Below are positions 1 to 8,303 of a DNA stretch of 50,939 nucleotides, piece by piece. Origin of the DNA: an uncultured Lachnospiraceae bacterium (GTDB lineage Bacteria > Bacillota > Clostridia > Lachnospirales > Lachnospiraceae); the NCBI GenBank assembly GCA_902779445.1, contig CACZBM010000016.1, positions 1-50,939 on the forward strand, read 5' to 3'. Position numbers and translations under genes: made by a program. A model generated the notes under the pieces. That model had not been told where the DNA came from. It saw only the letters and a list, made by a program, of their open reading frames with translations, and did not search any database. Each line of letters starts with the position of its first letter. Within the stretch, counting starts at the first letter, position 1.

Positions 1-502
1 AGGAATTGGCTGTTATCCTTATCAACGGGAATAATGTTATAGGATAATCCGGAAGCAGGTCCTTTTAAATGATCAATTGTATCATAACGATAATCACCAG
101 TATCATTTGAGCTGAGTGTGAAATCTTTGTTATTATTTACAATGTGCTTAACATCGGTATCTTCTCCGTTGAGGACAGTCTCCATAAGGGCTTTTCCCGG
201 ATCACCGAGAATATTCCATGAAAGTGGATTTGCGACATTGGTGATAACTGCCACGTTTTTAGTCTTTTTCTTATCTGTCTTATTCTCTTTGTACTCAACA
301 GCGAGCTTCTTGTCTCCGGTTGTCTCATACGCACTTTCTACGGCGTCTACGGCAGCCTCAGCCTCAGCTTCATCCACAGTAACAACTGCTTCGTCAAAAG
401 AGTCCACAGCCACTTCTTCTGCAAACACAGCGGTATTCATGGATAATACCATTGCGGAAGCGAGAAGGATACTTAATAATTTCTTACTTCTTTCATAACC
501 AT
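1..502 (-). CDS. N-terminal part of a secreted surface protein, start codon out of frame
   Basis: The minus strand is open from the left window edge up to about 496 and encodes a signal peptide (LLSILLASAMVLSMNTAVFA, then EEVAVDSF) followed by an acidic, Ala/Glu/Val-rich segment and then SWNILGDPGKALMETVLNG. A good ribosome binding site (AAGGAGA) precedes ATG codons at 502 and 496, but these read MVMKEVRNY-stop. The signal-peptide frame is offset by one base and has no usable start above the internal ATG at 452. The simplest reading is loss of one A after ATGAAA. Leader and ribosome binding site resemble those of the gene at 48157, so this is a paralogue. Function unknown; it is probably exported and cell-surface associated. 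The rest of the gene lies outside the window. Confidence 0.7.
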
Positions 503-655
503 TTCTCCTTTTTTCAGAATATTGTCCGTCCCCATCGATGTTGTGCCACATCCCGGAAAAAGGACTTATCATTTCGGATAAAATATCCGTCTGAATATAA
601 GTACCATATAAAATATAAAAGGTTCAAAATTTTTTAAGTCAGTGGAGACGGTTCC

Positions 656-788
656 AATGTCATTTAGTTAAGCTCCTTGTGCGGGGCGTACTCGCACTCA
701 GTGCTCGTAAACACGCCCGAAAAACGTCCACCGGACGTTTTTCCTTCGCTTCGCTCAGAATGACACTGGGATTTAACTTAATGACATT
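656..788. repeat. MITE-like element with 16-bp terminal inverted repeats containing double-hairpin repeat copy A
   Basis: The ends, 656-671 (AATGTCATTTAGTTAA) and 773-788, are inverted repeats matching at 15 of 16 positions. Inside, 681-744 is one copy (reverse orientation) of a 64-bp double-hairpin repeat found also at 14277, 42008 and 45225. It is followed by TTCGCTTCGCTCAGAATGACA, a fragment of the GTCATTCTGAGCG repeat family. Similar GACGGTTC words lie outside both ends. No transposase is visible, so it would have to be mobilised in trans. Confidence 0.6.
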
Positions 789-792
789 TGTG

Positions 793-1125
793 TCATTGGG
801 ACGGTTCTCGTTGACTTCTTTGCGGCCTCCATCGGGTATAATCGGATCTTTCCCTAAGAAGAACGGAAATAAAACGCTCAGTTCCACACTGAATAATCTT
901 TACAATATCATTCTCTATCTTATATACAATACGGTTTTTCTCATCGATATGCCTGCTCCAATATCCGGAAAGATCCCCTGACAACGGTTCGGGATGCCCT
1001 ATTCCCTCATAACCGTTTCTGTCAATATCCTTTAGGAGCTTCTTAATCTGACGGAGTGTCTTCCGGTCCTGCTCCATCCAGTATTCAAAATCTTCCCATG
1101 CTTCATCTGTCCAGGATTTAATCAT
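793..1125 (-). CDS. YoeB/Txe-family toxin with altered C-terminus, probably inactive
   Basis: Residues 1-80 match the YoeB ribosome-dependent mRNA interferase fold: SWTDEAWEDFEYWMEQDRKT, then GHPEPLSGDLSGYWSR and EKNRIVYKI. The Glu of PEPL and the Arg of NRIVY correspond to catalytic positions. YoeB proteins end near residue 84 with a His-Tyr pair needed for cleavage. Here the sequence after IIQCGT runs into ERFISVLLRERSDYTRWRP and continues to 110 residues without that pair. The divergence begins at a TGAGCG word like the nearby dispersed repeats. No complete YefM antitoxin lies upstream; a frame ending PTVHEVLLDD overlaps the start codon and may be an antitoxin tail. Fold assignment is firm, loss of activity is inferred. 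Confidence 0.7.
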   Translation of the reverse strand: MIKSWTDEAWEDFEYWMEQDRKTLRQIKKLLKDIDRNGYEGIGHPEPLSGDLSGYWSRHIDEKNRIVYKIENDIVKIIQCGTERFISVLLRERSDYTRWRPQRSQREPSQ

Positions 1126-1152
1126 CTAATAATACCTCATGGACAGTGGGCT

Positions 1153-1539
1153 TTGCCCCCTTGGATCCCCCAGCAAGGTCTGTCCGACCTCTGCACACCG
1201 GAGCACGACAGTCCGGCTTCACACCCCGAAAATCATCCCCCGGATGTTTTTCGCGATATTCCGTCTGACTGTCTAAGGGTTCCACCCTTGCATCCCGCCA
1301 AGGAGATTGCAGTCCTAAAAGAAATAAGTAAAACCTTCGCTGATCAGGAACGACAGTTCCGCGGTCTGGCAGCAAATGTTAATCAGATGGCTCATGTCGC
1401 AAATGGGCAGGGCTATGTCCCATCAGCTCAGGAGTTAGAAAATATAGCCACTCAGCTTGGCATCTATCGGAAGGAGAGTGAAGATATATGGCAATCAATA
1501 AGGTCGTCAATAAATCAACAAAAAGTCACGGCGCTATGA
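1153..1539 (+). pseudogene. MobC-type relaxosome protein, N-terminally truncated
   Basis: The last 75 or so codons (from about 1312) read EISKTFADQERQFRGLAANV, then NQMAHVANGQGYVPSAQELE, resembling the C-terminal half of MobC accessory proteins that help relaxases nick oriT in mobilisable plasmids and integrative elements. The upstream part of the open frame (MPPWIPQQGLSDLCTPEHDS...) is Pro/His-rich and looks like translated non-coding DNA, so the normal N-terminal ribbon-helix-helix half seems to be missing. The 3' end overlaps the relaxase start by 52 nt, the usual mobC-mobA coupling. Only the C-terminal portion is supported. Confidence 0.6.
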
Positions 1540-2738
1540 GAAATGTTCTCGAATATGTCCTTCGTGATGAAAAGGTCAAAGAGGGATATGTCTTTATCGA
1601 GGGGCCCTATGACGGAGACTCCATAAACTATGATGAAGTATATCAGACATGGATCAGGGAAAAACAGATCTGGGATAAAGACTCCGGCAGGATGTACGCT
1701 CACAATATCATCAGTTTTCATAAGGATGAAAAGATCACGCCTGAAGAAGTTCTGGAAATCGAAAAGGCATATGCAGAGAAATTCTTTCCGGAGCATCAGT
1801 ATGTCATAAGTGTCCATCAGGATAAGGATCATCTGCACTGTCATATAGTTGTAAACAGTGTGTCATATATCGACGGGCGCAAGCTTCATCAGACCAAGAA
1901 GGATCTTGAAAAACAAAAAGAGTTTACCAATGACCTCTGTCGGGAGAGAGGATTATCGATAGCTGAAAAAGGACATCATTTTGACGGATCCCTAATCGAA
2001 CAAGGTGAGATTACAGCCTGGAACAAAGATAAATATAATCTGCTGATCAACAATACCAAGCAGAGTTTTGTCGCTGACTGTGCCATAGCCCTTATGGAGG
2101 CAATCCCCCAGTCTGCAAGCCGGGAGGAGTTTATATCCTGCATGAAAGCCAGGGGCTGGTCAGTCCAATGGGAAGAAAAGCGTAAGCATATCGTATTTCA
2201 AAACGAAAATGGAAATAAAGTCCGTGACAGCAATATAGAAAAAACCTTTGCCGGGATGGACGTGAACAAGGAGGCACTGACACATGAATTTGAAAGACAG
2301 AATGAACACAGGATCTCAGAACGGAGATCTGACACAGAACTCAGCCAATACTATGACGAACTCGAATCGGCAGTCGCAGGACTTGATATTGCAAAAACAG
2401 TCAGAGACAATTCAGAAGCAGGCAGACGAGATACAGAACTTGTCCATAACAGTATCCGACCTGCAGGCACAACTGGATCGGATAATGCCGGAATGGGAGC
2501 ACCTAAAGGTCCAGGGCAGGCCGGAAGACATAGAGACGATACAGAAACTCTCATCGCAGATATCCGAGCTGACATCAGCAACAGCCGGTCTCAGAGCAGA
2601 GCTGTCGTCCGTGCAGAGAATCAATCGCTCGCTGACGAAGAGCAACGACGACTTGAGGAACAACGCCGGGTTGCTATTGAGGAAAGAGCAAGAGAGGCTC
2701 GCAGAAGAGCTCACCAACACTCGGGCCCATCTCTCTGA
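1488..2738 (+). CDS. MobA/VirD2-type relaxase
   Basis: This 416-residue relaxase would nick and covalently bind the transferred strand at oriT. The N-terminal domain carries the three-histidine metal motif HQDKDHLHCHIVVN at residues 110-123, the hallmark of MOBP-type relaxases, followed by the usual SYIDGRKLHQTKKDLE segment. The start has an AAGGAG ribosome binding site inside the mobC remnant. The C-terminal 150 residues are charged and Arg/Gln-rich (EEQRRLEEQRRVAIEERARE) and share their DNA, in another frame, with the coiled-coil gene starting at 2284. No coupling protein or type IV secretion genes are in the window, so the element was at most mobilisable. Confidence 0.88.
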   Translation: MAINKVVNKSTKSHGAMRNVLEYVLRDEKVKEGYVFIEGPYDGDSINYDEVYQTWIREKQIWDKDSGRMYAHNIISFHKDEKITPEEVLEIEKAYAEKFFPEHQYVISVHQDKDHLHCHIVVNSVSYIDGRKLHQTKKDLEKQKEFTNDLCRERGLSIAEKGHHFDGSLIEQGEITAWNKDKYNLLINNTKQSFVADCAIALMEAIPQSASREEFISCMKARGWSVQWEEKRKHIVFQNENGNKVRDSNIEKTFAGMDVNKEALTHEFERQNEHRISERRSDTELSQYYDELESAVAGLDIAKTVRDNSEAGRRDTELVHNSIRPAGTTGSDNAGMGAPKGPGQAGRHRDDTETLIADIRADISNSRSQSRAVVRAENQSLADEEQRRLEEQRRVAIEERAREARRRAHQHSGPSL

Positions 2739-3357
2739 CGCTGAAAAGAAGGTAGATATGTCGAATGTAAAAGCGGTGCTGGATGCTCAGGCAGCTAAGG
2801 AGGCCGCCGAGCAGAAGGCTGCAAAAAATATCGCAGAATATAAACGAACCGCTGACAAAAAGGTATCCGAAGCTGTCAGAGCCAAGAATACCGCTATAAA
2901 AAATGCAGACAATAAGGCACAGAATGCTGTGAAGAACCAGAATATTGCACAGGGGGCTCTTTTAGTTACGCTTTTGTGCTGTCTTATCAAACATCCGACA
3001 TTCGTGATTGATATGTGGGATTTTGTATATACACCTGCTATGTGGATCTGGAGCAGTATGGACGGCTTCCTTTCAGCTATACTTACACTTATCTGCCTTG
3101 CCGGGGCCGGTTATGGTGTATATAGAATATGGCTTTATTACAGAAAGCGCTGGTGCAGTCTGTCACAGAGAGTATTATTTGCATCTCTTGCAATCGTTAT
3201 CATATTCGGAGATGGTATCCGCAAATATATAGACATTAACCTTGTTACGCTCTTCATGATCATACAAGTACTGTTTCTCTGGGTTCTTGTTTACCTTGAT
3301 GGGTATTTCAAAATACATTATCGGGAAGATGCATGGAAACATATACAAAACGAATAG
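2284..3357 (+). CDS. coiled-coil membrane protein overlapping the relaxase out of frame
   Basis: The 357-residue product starts inside the relaxase gene in the +1 frame and overlaps it by 455 nt. Residues about 30-220 are an almost continuous heptad-rich coiled coil (LILQKQSETIQKQADEIQNL, later AKEAAEQKAAKNIAEYK). From about residue 225 there are four hydrophobic segments (GALLVTLLCCLI, AILTLICLAGAGYGV, RVLFASLAIVIIF, LVTLFMIIQVLFLWVLVYL). This arrangement resembles the MobB-like proteins encoded within mobA genes of mobilisable plasmids, which anchor relaxosomes at the membrane; that comparison is by position and architecture, not by recognised sequence. The start codon is uncertain but the frame stays open well beyond the relaxase stop, so the gene is real. 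Confidence 0.75.
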   Translation: MNLKDRMNTGSQNGDLTQNSANTMTNSNRQSQDLILQKQSETIQKQADEIQNLSITVSDLQAQLDRIMPEWEHLKVQGRPEDIETIQKLSSQISELTSATAGLRAELSSVQRINRSLTKSNDDLRNNAGLLLRKEQERLAEELTNTRAHLSDAEKKVDMSNVKAVLDAQAAKEAAEQKAAKNIAEYKRTADKKVSEAVRAKNTAIKNADNKAQNAVKNQNIAQGALLVTLLCCLIKHPTFVIDMWDFVYTPAMWIWSSMDGFLSAILTLICLAGAGYGVYRIWLYYRKRWCSLSQRVLFASLAIVIIFGDGIRKYIDINLVTLFMIIQVLFLWVLVYLDGYFKIHYREDAWKHIQNE

Positions 3358-3368
3358 AATCCGGTATA

Positions 3369-3931
3369 AATCGAGTAGGAGGGGGCAACATGCCCCCCGA
3401 CCTCTCACACCACCGTACGTACCGTTCGGTATACGGCGGTTCAATCAACTTAACAAGTAACACGCCTTTCGGCGTAGTAGTCTACCATTGAGACTACTTG
3501 TGTCCATGCGTTGTTTCCTTTCTGCCCCTTTTGCCCTTGCCGCCTTTGACGTTATCGACAGACGTTGCTCCGGCTACGAAGTGGAACGTACTTCAACTGA
3601 TTGATTGTTCGCCTCTTCGCTCCATCCCCATTACAGGGACTTCTTCACTACTATGGGCTCTGCTGACTTCTCACAGTTCGTTGTTACTACGGCTAATGGG
3701 ACCGCCTGTGAGACCTCCACGCTTAAGGTGTGCGCTCTTCCCCCTCATCTACCTGCCACATTTACTGGTACTTCCGGCAACCTTTTGGACTTCGTCGCTT
3801 CTGGCCGACTTATCCGTATTTCCCAGCCTTATATGTGGTTCCTGTTCGTCAGGCCAAGGGTTTGCCTACAGCTTCCTTCAGATTCCACCTCACGATGGAC
3901 ACCACCCGTTAGAGCACGCCCATGGCGCGCA
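3369..3931 (-). mobile_element. group II intron lacking its reverse transcriptase ORF
   Basis: On the minus strand the 3' end shows a typical domain V (about 3438-3405, a 34-nt hairpin built from ACCGCCGTATACC and GGTACGTACGGTGGT), then GTGTGAGAGG, a G6/C5 domain VI hairpin and the ending CCTCCTACTCGA. The 5' part (about 3930-3700) has domain I phrases such as GAATCTGAAGGAAGC and CATATAAGGCTGGGAAATA. Between them there is room only for remnants near the maturase start, so the intron is about 0.56 kb instead of about 2 kb. It lies directly behind the T-run of an intrinsic terminator, the insertion preference of class C introns. Splicing would need a maturase in trans. Boundaries are approximate. 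Confidence 0.82.
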
Positions 3932-3935
3932 AACC

Positions 3936-3974
3936 AGAAAAACAGACCCATCCTGCACGGATTTGGGTCTGTTT
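3936..3974 (-). terminator. intrinsic terminator of the ABC transporter operon
   Basis: Inverted repeat AAACAGACCCA / TGGGTCTGTTT with a 13-nt loop, followed on the minus strand by a run of five Ts, 18 nt after the permease stop. The group II intron begins just beyond the T-run. Confidence 0.88.
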
Positions 3975-3991
3975 CACACTGATTTTAAGCT

Positions 3992-6595
3992 TTATACAGC
4001 ATCTTCCTTAAGGGCTTCTATGATATTGTCGTTCTTGATCTTATTTGAGCTCAGGAGCATGCACAGGCCCACAACGGCAAATACCGCAAAGATCATGATA
4101 ATGTACATGGGATAGTCAGGCTCAAAGGCAAACACCCTGCTTGCGATCGTATTGAACATAAGGTAGCTAAGAAGCAGTGAGATCGGGATGCCTATGAGCA
4201 GGGCTCTGAATCCATACAAAAATGTTTCAAGCAAAAGCATCCTCCTAATGCCCTTTTCTTCCATTCCCACCGACCGAAACATGGCAAACTCCTGCCTTCT
4301 CATAAGTACGGCAGTGGATATGGTATTCACTATATTGGCCATCGCTATAAGGGTCAGAAGTATCGTGAATCCGTACATGGCAGTATTAAGCATCAGAGAT
4401 ACCGTATCCATTACCGCGATCGAATCCGACAGGTTATGTACCACACAGTTATGATAATCACCGTTTGCGGTCAGATTGCCGATCTTTTCTTCCAATGCCT
4501 TAGGATCTCCGGTATGGAACACACCAAATGAATAACTTAATGTACTGCTGTCTATATTCTCGGCTGCCTTTTTAAAATACATTGAAGCAGGCACATAAAC
4601 ATCCACTGTTTTCTTGGGCACAAGGTTGCATACGTAATTGTCCTCTTTATAGGATACTATGCCGCCTATTTCAACTGCCGGCGGATTGAGCGCAGGATCA
4701 TCATAATAGGCCCTGCGTCCGATGACAGTGTCAGTGAAAACGCTCTTACTGTTCTCGGTGTGTAAGAAGCTGTCAAGGATCACTCCCTTTAACTCATTCC
4801 CGTAATATCCGGACCTGTCAATGCCGTTTTCTTCAAGAAGAGCGTCAAAATCAACATCTTCCACGGTGATGACCATTATCCCGTCTGTTTTATCCGGCAA
4901 GGTCTTATATTCATCGGTAAGACATTCGGGATCCAATATATTCTCATTTACGGGCACAAAATCCGGATCATCATTCTGTGGTCTGAAAAGATATGTAACA
5001 TAATCTCCCGCAACAACCCTGTCTACTTCCGGAAGTGCTTCAAGTTCACCCTTAAGCCTGTCCTTTTCATCCGGAGCATAGGATACATACATATCAAATG
5101 GCAGATCTATTTCATATTCGTTTATCTTTACGAAAGTCTTGTCAAAAAAGTCAATTGTCAGGAACATGATAACGGATATCGCCAGCGAGATCACAATGAC
5201 TGTTCCCTTTACACCGTTTCTCTTAATATTTTTGCATGCAAGCACTCCTTCGTAACCGAAGATATTTTTTATAAAAGGATTTGTCTTAAGTTTTCCCGCC
5301 CTTACCTTTACTATATTTGTCTGACGCATGGCATCCACAGGCATTACGTTTGATGCCTTGATCGCGGGAATCAGTGCCGAGATAAAGATCGTGATCGAGG
5401 AAAGTATGACTATCGCAAGGATAACAAGCGGTGAGACTACAATGGGAATACCTCCCCGCATTCCTTCCGCCCCGACGATAACCTCTGTTTCAAGGAGCCT
5501 GCTGCCAAGTACGTTAAGCGTAACCGCAGCTCCCAGGATACCCGTAAGTATGCCGAGCGGGATTCCCACGATCCCAAGCACAAGGCCTTCATAATATATC
5601 GAAGCCCTCTTCTGGGACTTTGTCGCACCCACACTTGCAAGCATGCCAAGATATCTGATCTTTTCGGCAAGGGACATACCGAACGCGTTATATATAAGCA
5701 CGACTGAAGTAGCAACAACTATAAGCAGGGCAATACCTGTCATCATAAAAAACTGGATATATGCTTCGCCCATTCCCTTAATGGCAAAAACACTTATCAT
5801 AAACTCAGAGTTAATGTCATCGATATGAAGCTTATGGTCTTCCTCTATCTGCCTTAACTGAAGCACCGATGTATAGTCAGGGTTTCTCAGTGTGACACGG
5901 CAATGCAGATAGGGCCTGCCCTTATCATCTAAGCCAACCGGAGTGCCCTTCTCCATCCCGCGAAGGATATCATAACCTTTGGTTGGTCTGTTTTCGTGAA
6001 GGATAGCAGTGATGGTACAGGTATCCGTACTCAGTGTCTCAAACTGTTCTTCCGACCTGTAACTGCCGGCATAGTATATCCTGTTACCGTCCGGTTCTAT
6101 TTCATATCTGTTTCCCTGTTCAAAAGTGATCTTATCACCTATTTTAAGGTCAAAACCGTTATCTTCAAGAAACGCCTCTTCAACTGCAACTTCATTCGAA
6201 GTTTCGGGAAGCCTTCCTTCATGATCATCCACAACAAGCTGGCTGAAAAGATCAGCATCTCCATGCATTACATTACCAATCCTGAAACGTTCTTCCTTAT
6301 CGCCCGGAACCCTGATCCCGGTTATTGTCGGGTCCGTTGATATAGCACCTGCGATCCGGATTCTTTCGTCATTCTTAAGCGTTTCAACATCCTGCCAGCT
6401 GACACCTCCAAAATCAGCGTGAACATCTCCGTCTGTCATACGGTTGACCGTACCGAAAAACTTAAAAAAAGAAAATACTCCCACAAGGATAGCCGTGATA
6501 AGTGCAGAGGATGCCGCAATACCAAGGATCGTAACCACGGTACGTTTCTTATTCTCCAAAAGATGCTTTTCGGTGAGTTTCAAAATGATATTCAT
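3992..6595 (-). CDS. FtsX-type ABC transporter permease
   Basis: An 867-residue permease of the FtsX/MacB superfamily, the membrane subunit partner of the ATPase encoded just upstream. Membrane segments are at about residues 18-42, then three clustered at 280-410, one near 465-480, and three at 755-855. Two large extracytoplasmic domains lie between the first and second (about 45-275) and between the fifth and sixth segments (about 490-750). This duplicated FtsX layout is common in clostridial transporters exporting or sensing antimicrobial peptides or lipoproteins; the substrate cannot be deduced. ATPase stop and permease start overlap as TAATG. A terminator follows. Confidence 0.87.
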   Translation of the reverse strand: MNIILKLTEKHLLENKKRTVVTILGIAASSALITAILVGVFSFFKFFGTVNRMTDGDVHADFGGVSWQDVETLKNDERIRIAGAISTDPTITGIRVPGDKEERFRIGNVMHGDADLFSQLVVDDHEGRLPETSNEVAVEEAFLEDNGFDLKIGDKITFEQGNRYEIEPDGNRIYYAGSYRSEEQFETLSTDTCTITAILHENRPTKGYDILRGMEKGTPVGLDDKGRPYLHCRVTLRNPDYTSVLQLRQIEEDHKLHIDDINSEFMISVFAIKGMGEAYIQFFMMTGIALLIVVATSVVLIYNAFGMSLAEKIRYLGMLASVGATKSQKRASIYYEGLVLGIVGIPLGILTGILGAAVTLNVLGSRLLETEVIVGAEGMRGGIPIVVSPLVILAIVILSSITIFISALIPAIKASNVMPVDAMRQTNIVKVRAGKLKTNPFIKNIFGYEGVLACKNIKRNGVKGTVIVISLAISVIMFLTIDFFDKTFVKINEYEIDLPFDMYVSYAPDEKDRLKGELEALPEVDRVVAGDYVTYLFRPQNDDPDFVPVNENILDPECLTDEYKTLPDKTDGIMVITVEDVDFDALLEENGIDRSGYYGNELKGVILDSFLHTENSKSVFTDTVIGRRAYYDDPALNPPAVEIGGIVSYKEDNYVCNLVPKKTVDVYVPASMYFKKAAENIDSSTLSYSFGVFHTGDPKALEEKIGNLTANGDYHNCVVHNLSDSIAVMDTVSLMLNTAMYGFTILLTLIAMANIVNTISTAVLMRRQEFAMFRSVGMEEKGIRRMLLLETFLYGFRALLIGIPISLLLSYLMFNTIASRVFAFEPDYPMYIIMIFAVFAVVGLCMLLSSNKIKNDNIIEALKEDAV

Positions 6596-7320
6596 TACTC
6601 ATCCACCTCCGCATCTATATCAAATGAGACCGGTCTGTCCATTATATCCTTTGTATCCCTTGTGATCTGACCGTCTTCTATGGTTATGACCCTGTCCGCG
6701 CTTAAAGCTATCCTCTCATCATGTGTTATTATGATGACTGTCTGATTGTATTCTTTATTGAATTTTCTGAGGAGGGCGATTATCTCTTTACTGTTTTTTG
6801 AATCAAGGTTTCCGGTCGGTTCATCCGCCAAAAGCAGTGAGGGATGGTTCATGAGTGCCCTTCCGATGGATACCCTCTGCTGCTGGCCGCCCGAAAGCTG
6901 GTTAGGAAGATGCTTTAAGCGATCCGATAATCCAAGCTTATCAACAAGTTCCAAAAGGAGCTTCCTGTCAGGCTTCTTTTTGTCCAGTAAGATAGGCAGA
7001 GTCATATTCTCTTCCACATTAAGGATGGGAATGAGATTGTAAAACTGATATATGAGTCCTATATGCCTTCTTCTGAATATTGCAAGCCTGGTTTCGTCAA
7101 GTCCGCTTATATCCGTTCCCGAAATGTTTACCGTTCCCGAAGTGGGAACATCAACTCCTCCCAGTATATGCATAAGAGTTGACTTTCCGGACCCCGAAGG
7201 GCCCACGATGGCAACAAATTCGCCCTGCTCAATGTCAAATGAAACATCCTTTAAGGCATGGACCTCGGTTTCTCCTTTTCCGTAAACCTTACACAGGTTT
7301 CTGATCTTTAGTATTTCCAT
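6595..7320 (-). CDS. ABC transporter ATP-binding protein, LolD/MacB type
   Basis: A 241-residue ATPase that powers the adjacent FtsX-type permease. It has Walker A GPSGSGKST, Q-loop IYQFYN, signature LSGGQQQRVSIGRAL, Walker B LLLADEPTGNLD and the switch His in IIITHD. The ATG at 7320 was chosen because GGAAG lies at the right distance and homologues start MxILKIRNLCKVYG; a longer in-frame start at 7383 would add 21 unlikely residues. It is followed by the permease with a one-base overlap and preceded by a 95-bp gap after the kinase gene, enough for its own promoter, which the neighbouring response regulator probably controls. Confidence 0.93.
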   Translation of the reverse strand: MEILKIRNLCKVYGKGETEVHALKDVSFDIEQGEFVAIVGPSGSGKSTLMHILGGVDVPTSGTVNISGTDISGLDETRLAIFRRRHIGLIYQFYNLIPILNVEENMTLPILLDKKKPDRKLLLELVDKLGLSDRLKHLPNQLSGGQQQRVSIGRALMNHPSLLLADEPTGNLDSKNSKEIIALLRKFNKEYNQTVIIITHDERIALSADRVITIEDGQITRDTKDIMDRPVSFDIDAEVDE

Positions 7321-7415
7321 GATTATACTTCCTTTCTCATTTAAATATTGATTTCCTATGAGAAGAGGATATATGACCGGCATTACAATCCGGTGACTGT
7401 AGTATTACGATTTTG

Positions 7416-8297
7416 TCATATTATCGTTTTATAGAGTTTTATTTCAAAGGTGCTTCCAAGACCTTCTTCACTCTCCACACTTATTTCCCCATGCTGACTC
7501 TCTATTATTGTCTTTGCAAGGGCAAGTCCTATTCCGACACTGTCCTTTCCTGCATTCTTACCCCTGTAAAAGCGCTCGAAAACATGTGGGATATCCTCCG
7601 TTGCAATCCCGCACCCCGTATCGCTTATCTGTATCTGAGAGAAAATGCTCGTATCGGTCAGGGATACCTTAAGGCTCCCTCCCTTATCCATATGCTCGAT
7701 ACAGTTTTTCACGATATTCTGTATGGCTTCAACAGTCCAGTTTTTATCACACATTACAAAAGCATCGGGGATTTTTCTCTCAAATGAAATGTCCTTTATA
7801 TCCAGCTGTATCTCAAAGGGTTTCATGACCTCTTTTATAAGGTCATCCGCAGGCACATCCTCTTTTGTCAGCACAACTGAACCTGCATCCAGCTTGGAAA
7901 GTTTAAGGAGGGTCTGTATAAGCCAGTTCATCCTGTCAAGCTGATCCGACTGGGTCTTAAGGAATTCCTCCCGTTTATCACGGTCCTCTTCGCTTTTTAA
8001 AAGATCGTTCATGACCATCATTGACGTCAGGGGAGTTTTCAGCTGATGACTTATATCGGCCATTGCCGTGGCAAGAGTGACTTTATCCTGTCTTAAAAGC
8101 TCCTTCTGGTATTTGAGCTTGGTGGTAACCTTGTAGATATTGCTCTTTAAAATGGACAGTTCGCCCTCTTCTATATCGAGAATTTCGGGCGGATCATCAC
8201 CCGATAAGACCTTTTCCAGATATGTATTCAGCTCCTCTATTTCCGGATACATCATTTTTATTATTTTATTTCTCAGATATCTGTTTTTCATTTTCAT
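7416..8297 (-). CDS. sensor histidine kinase without membrane segments
   Basis: A 293-residue HisKA/HATPase_c kinase. The phosphoacceptor His is in ADISHQLKTPLTSM (about residue 84). The ATP-binding domain has NIVKNCIEHM (N box), DTGCGIA (G1), FERFYRGKNAGKD (F box) and GIGLALAK (G2). The N-terminal 75 residues are hydrophilic and helical, and no transmembrane helix is seen, so it cannot sense outside signals alone. Kinases of this kind next to FtsX transporters are thought to receive their signal from the transporter. It follows the response regulator by 6 bp in the same operon. N-terminal truncation is possible but the gene order leaves little space for more. Confidence 0.9.
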   Translation of the reverse strand: MKMKNRYLRNKIIKMMYPEIEELNTYLEKVLSGDDPPEILDIEEGELSILKSNIYKVTTKLKYQKELLRQDKVTLATAMADISHQLKTPLTSMMVMNDLLKSEEDRDKREEFLKTQSDQLDRMNWLIQTLLKLSKLDAGSVVLTKEDVPADDLIKEVMKPFEIQLDIKDISFERKIPDAFVMCDKNWTVEAIQNIVKNCIEHMDKGGSLKVSLTDTSIFSQIQISDTGCGIATEDIPHVFERFYRGKNAGKDSVGIGLALAKTIIESQHGEISVESEEGLGSTFEIKLYKTII

Positions 8298-8303
8298 CCC
8301 GAA

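Noticed and set aside
1118..1375. 85-codon minus-strand frame upstream of the YoeB-like gene as a complete antitoxin
   Set aside because: Most of the frame shows no YefM/Phd features and is opposite the MobC region; only the last ten or so codons could be an antitoxin remnant.
3498..4115. Several overlapping plus-strand open frames
   Set aside because: They lie on the reverse strand of the group II intron and the permease end, lack ribosome binding sites and encode no recognisable protein.
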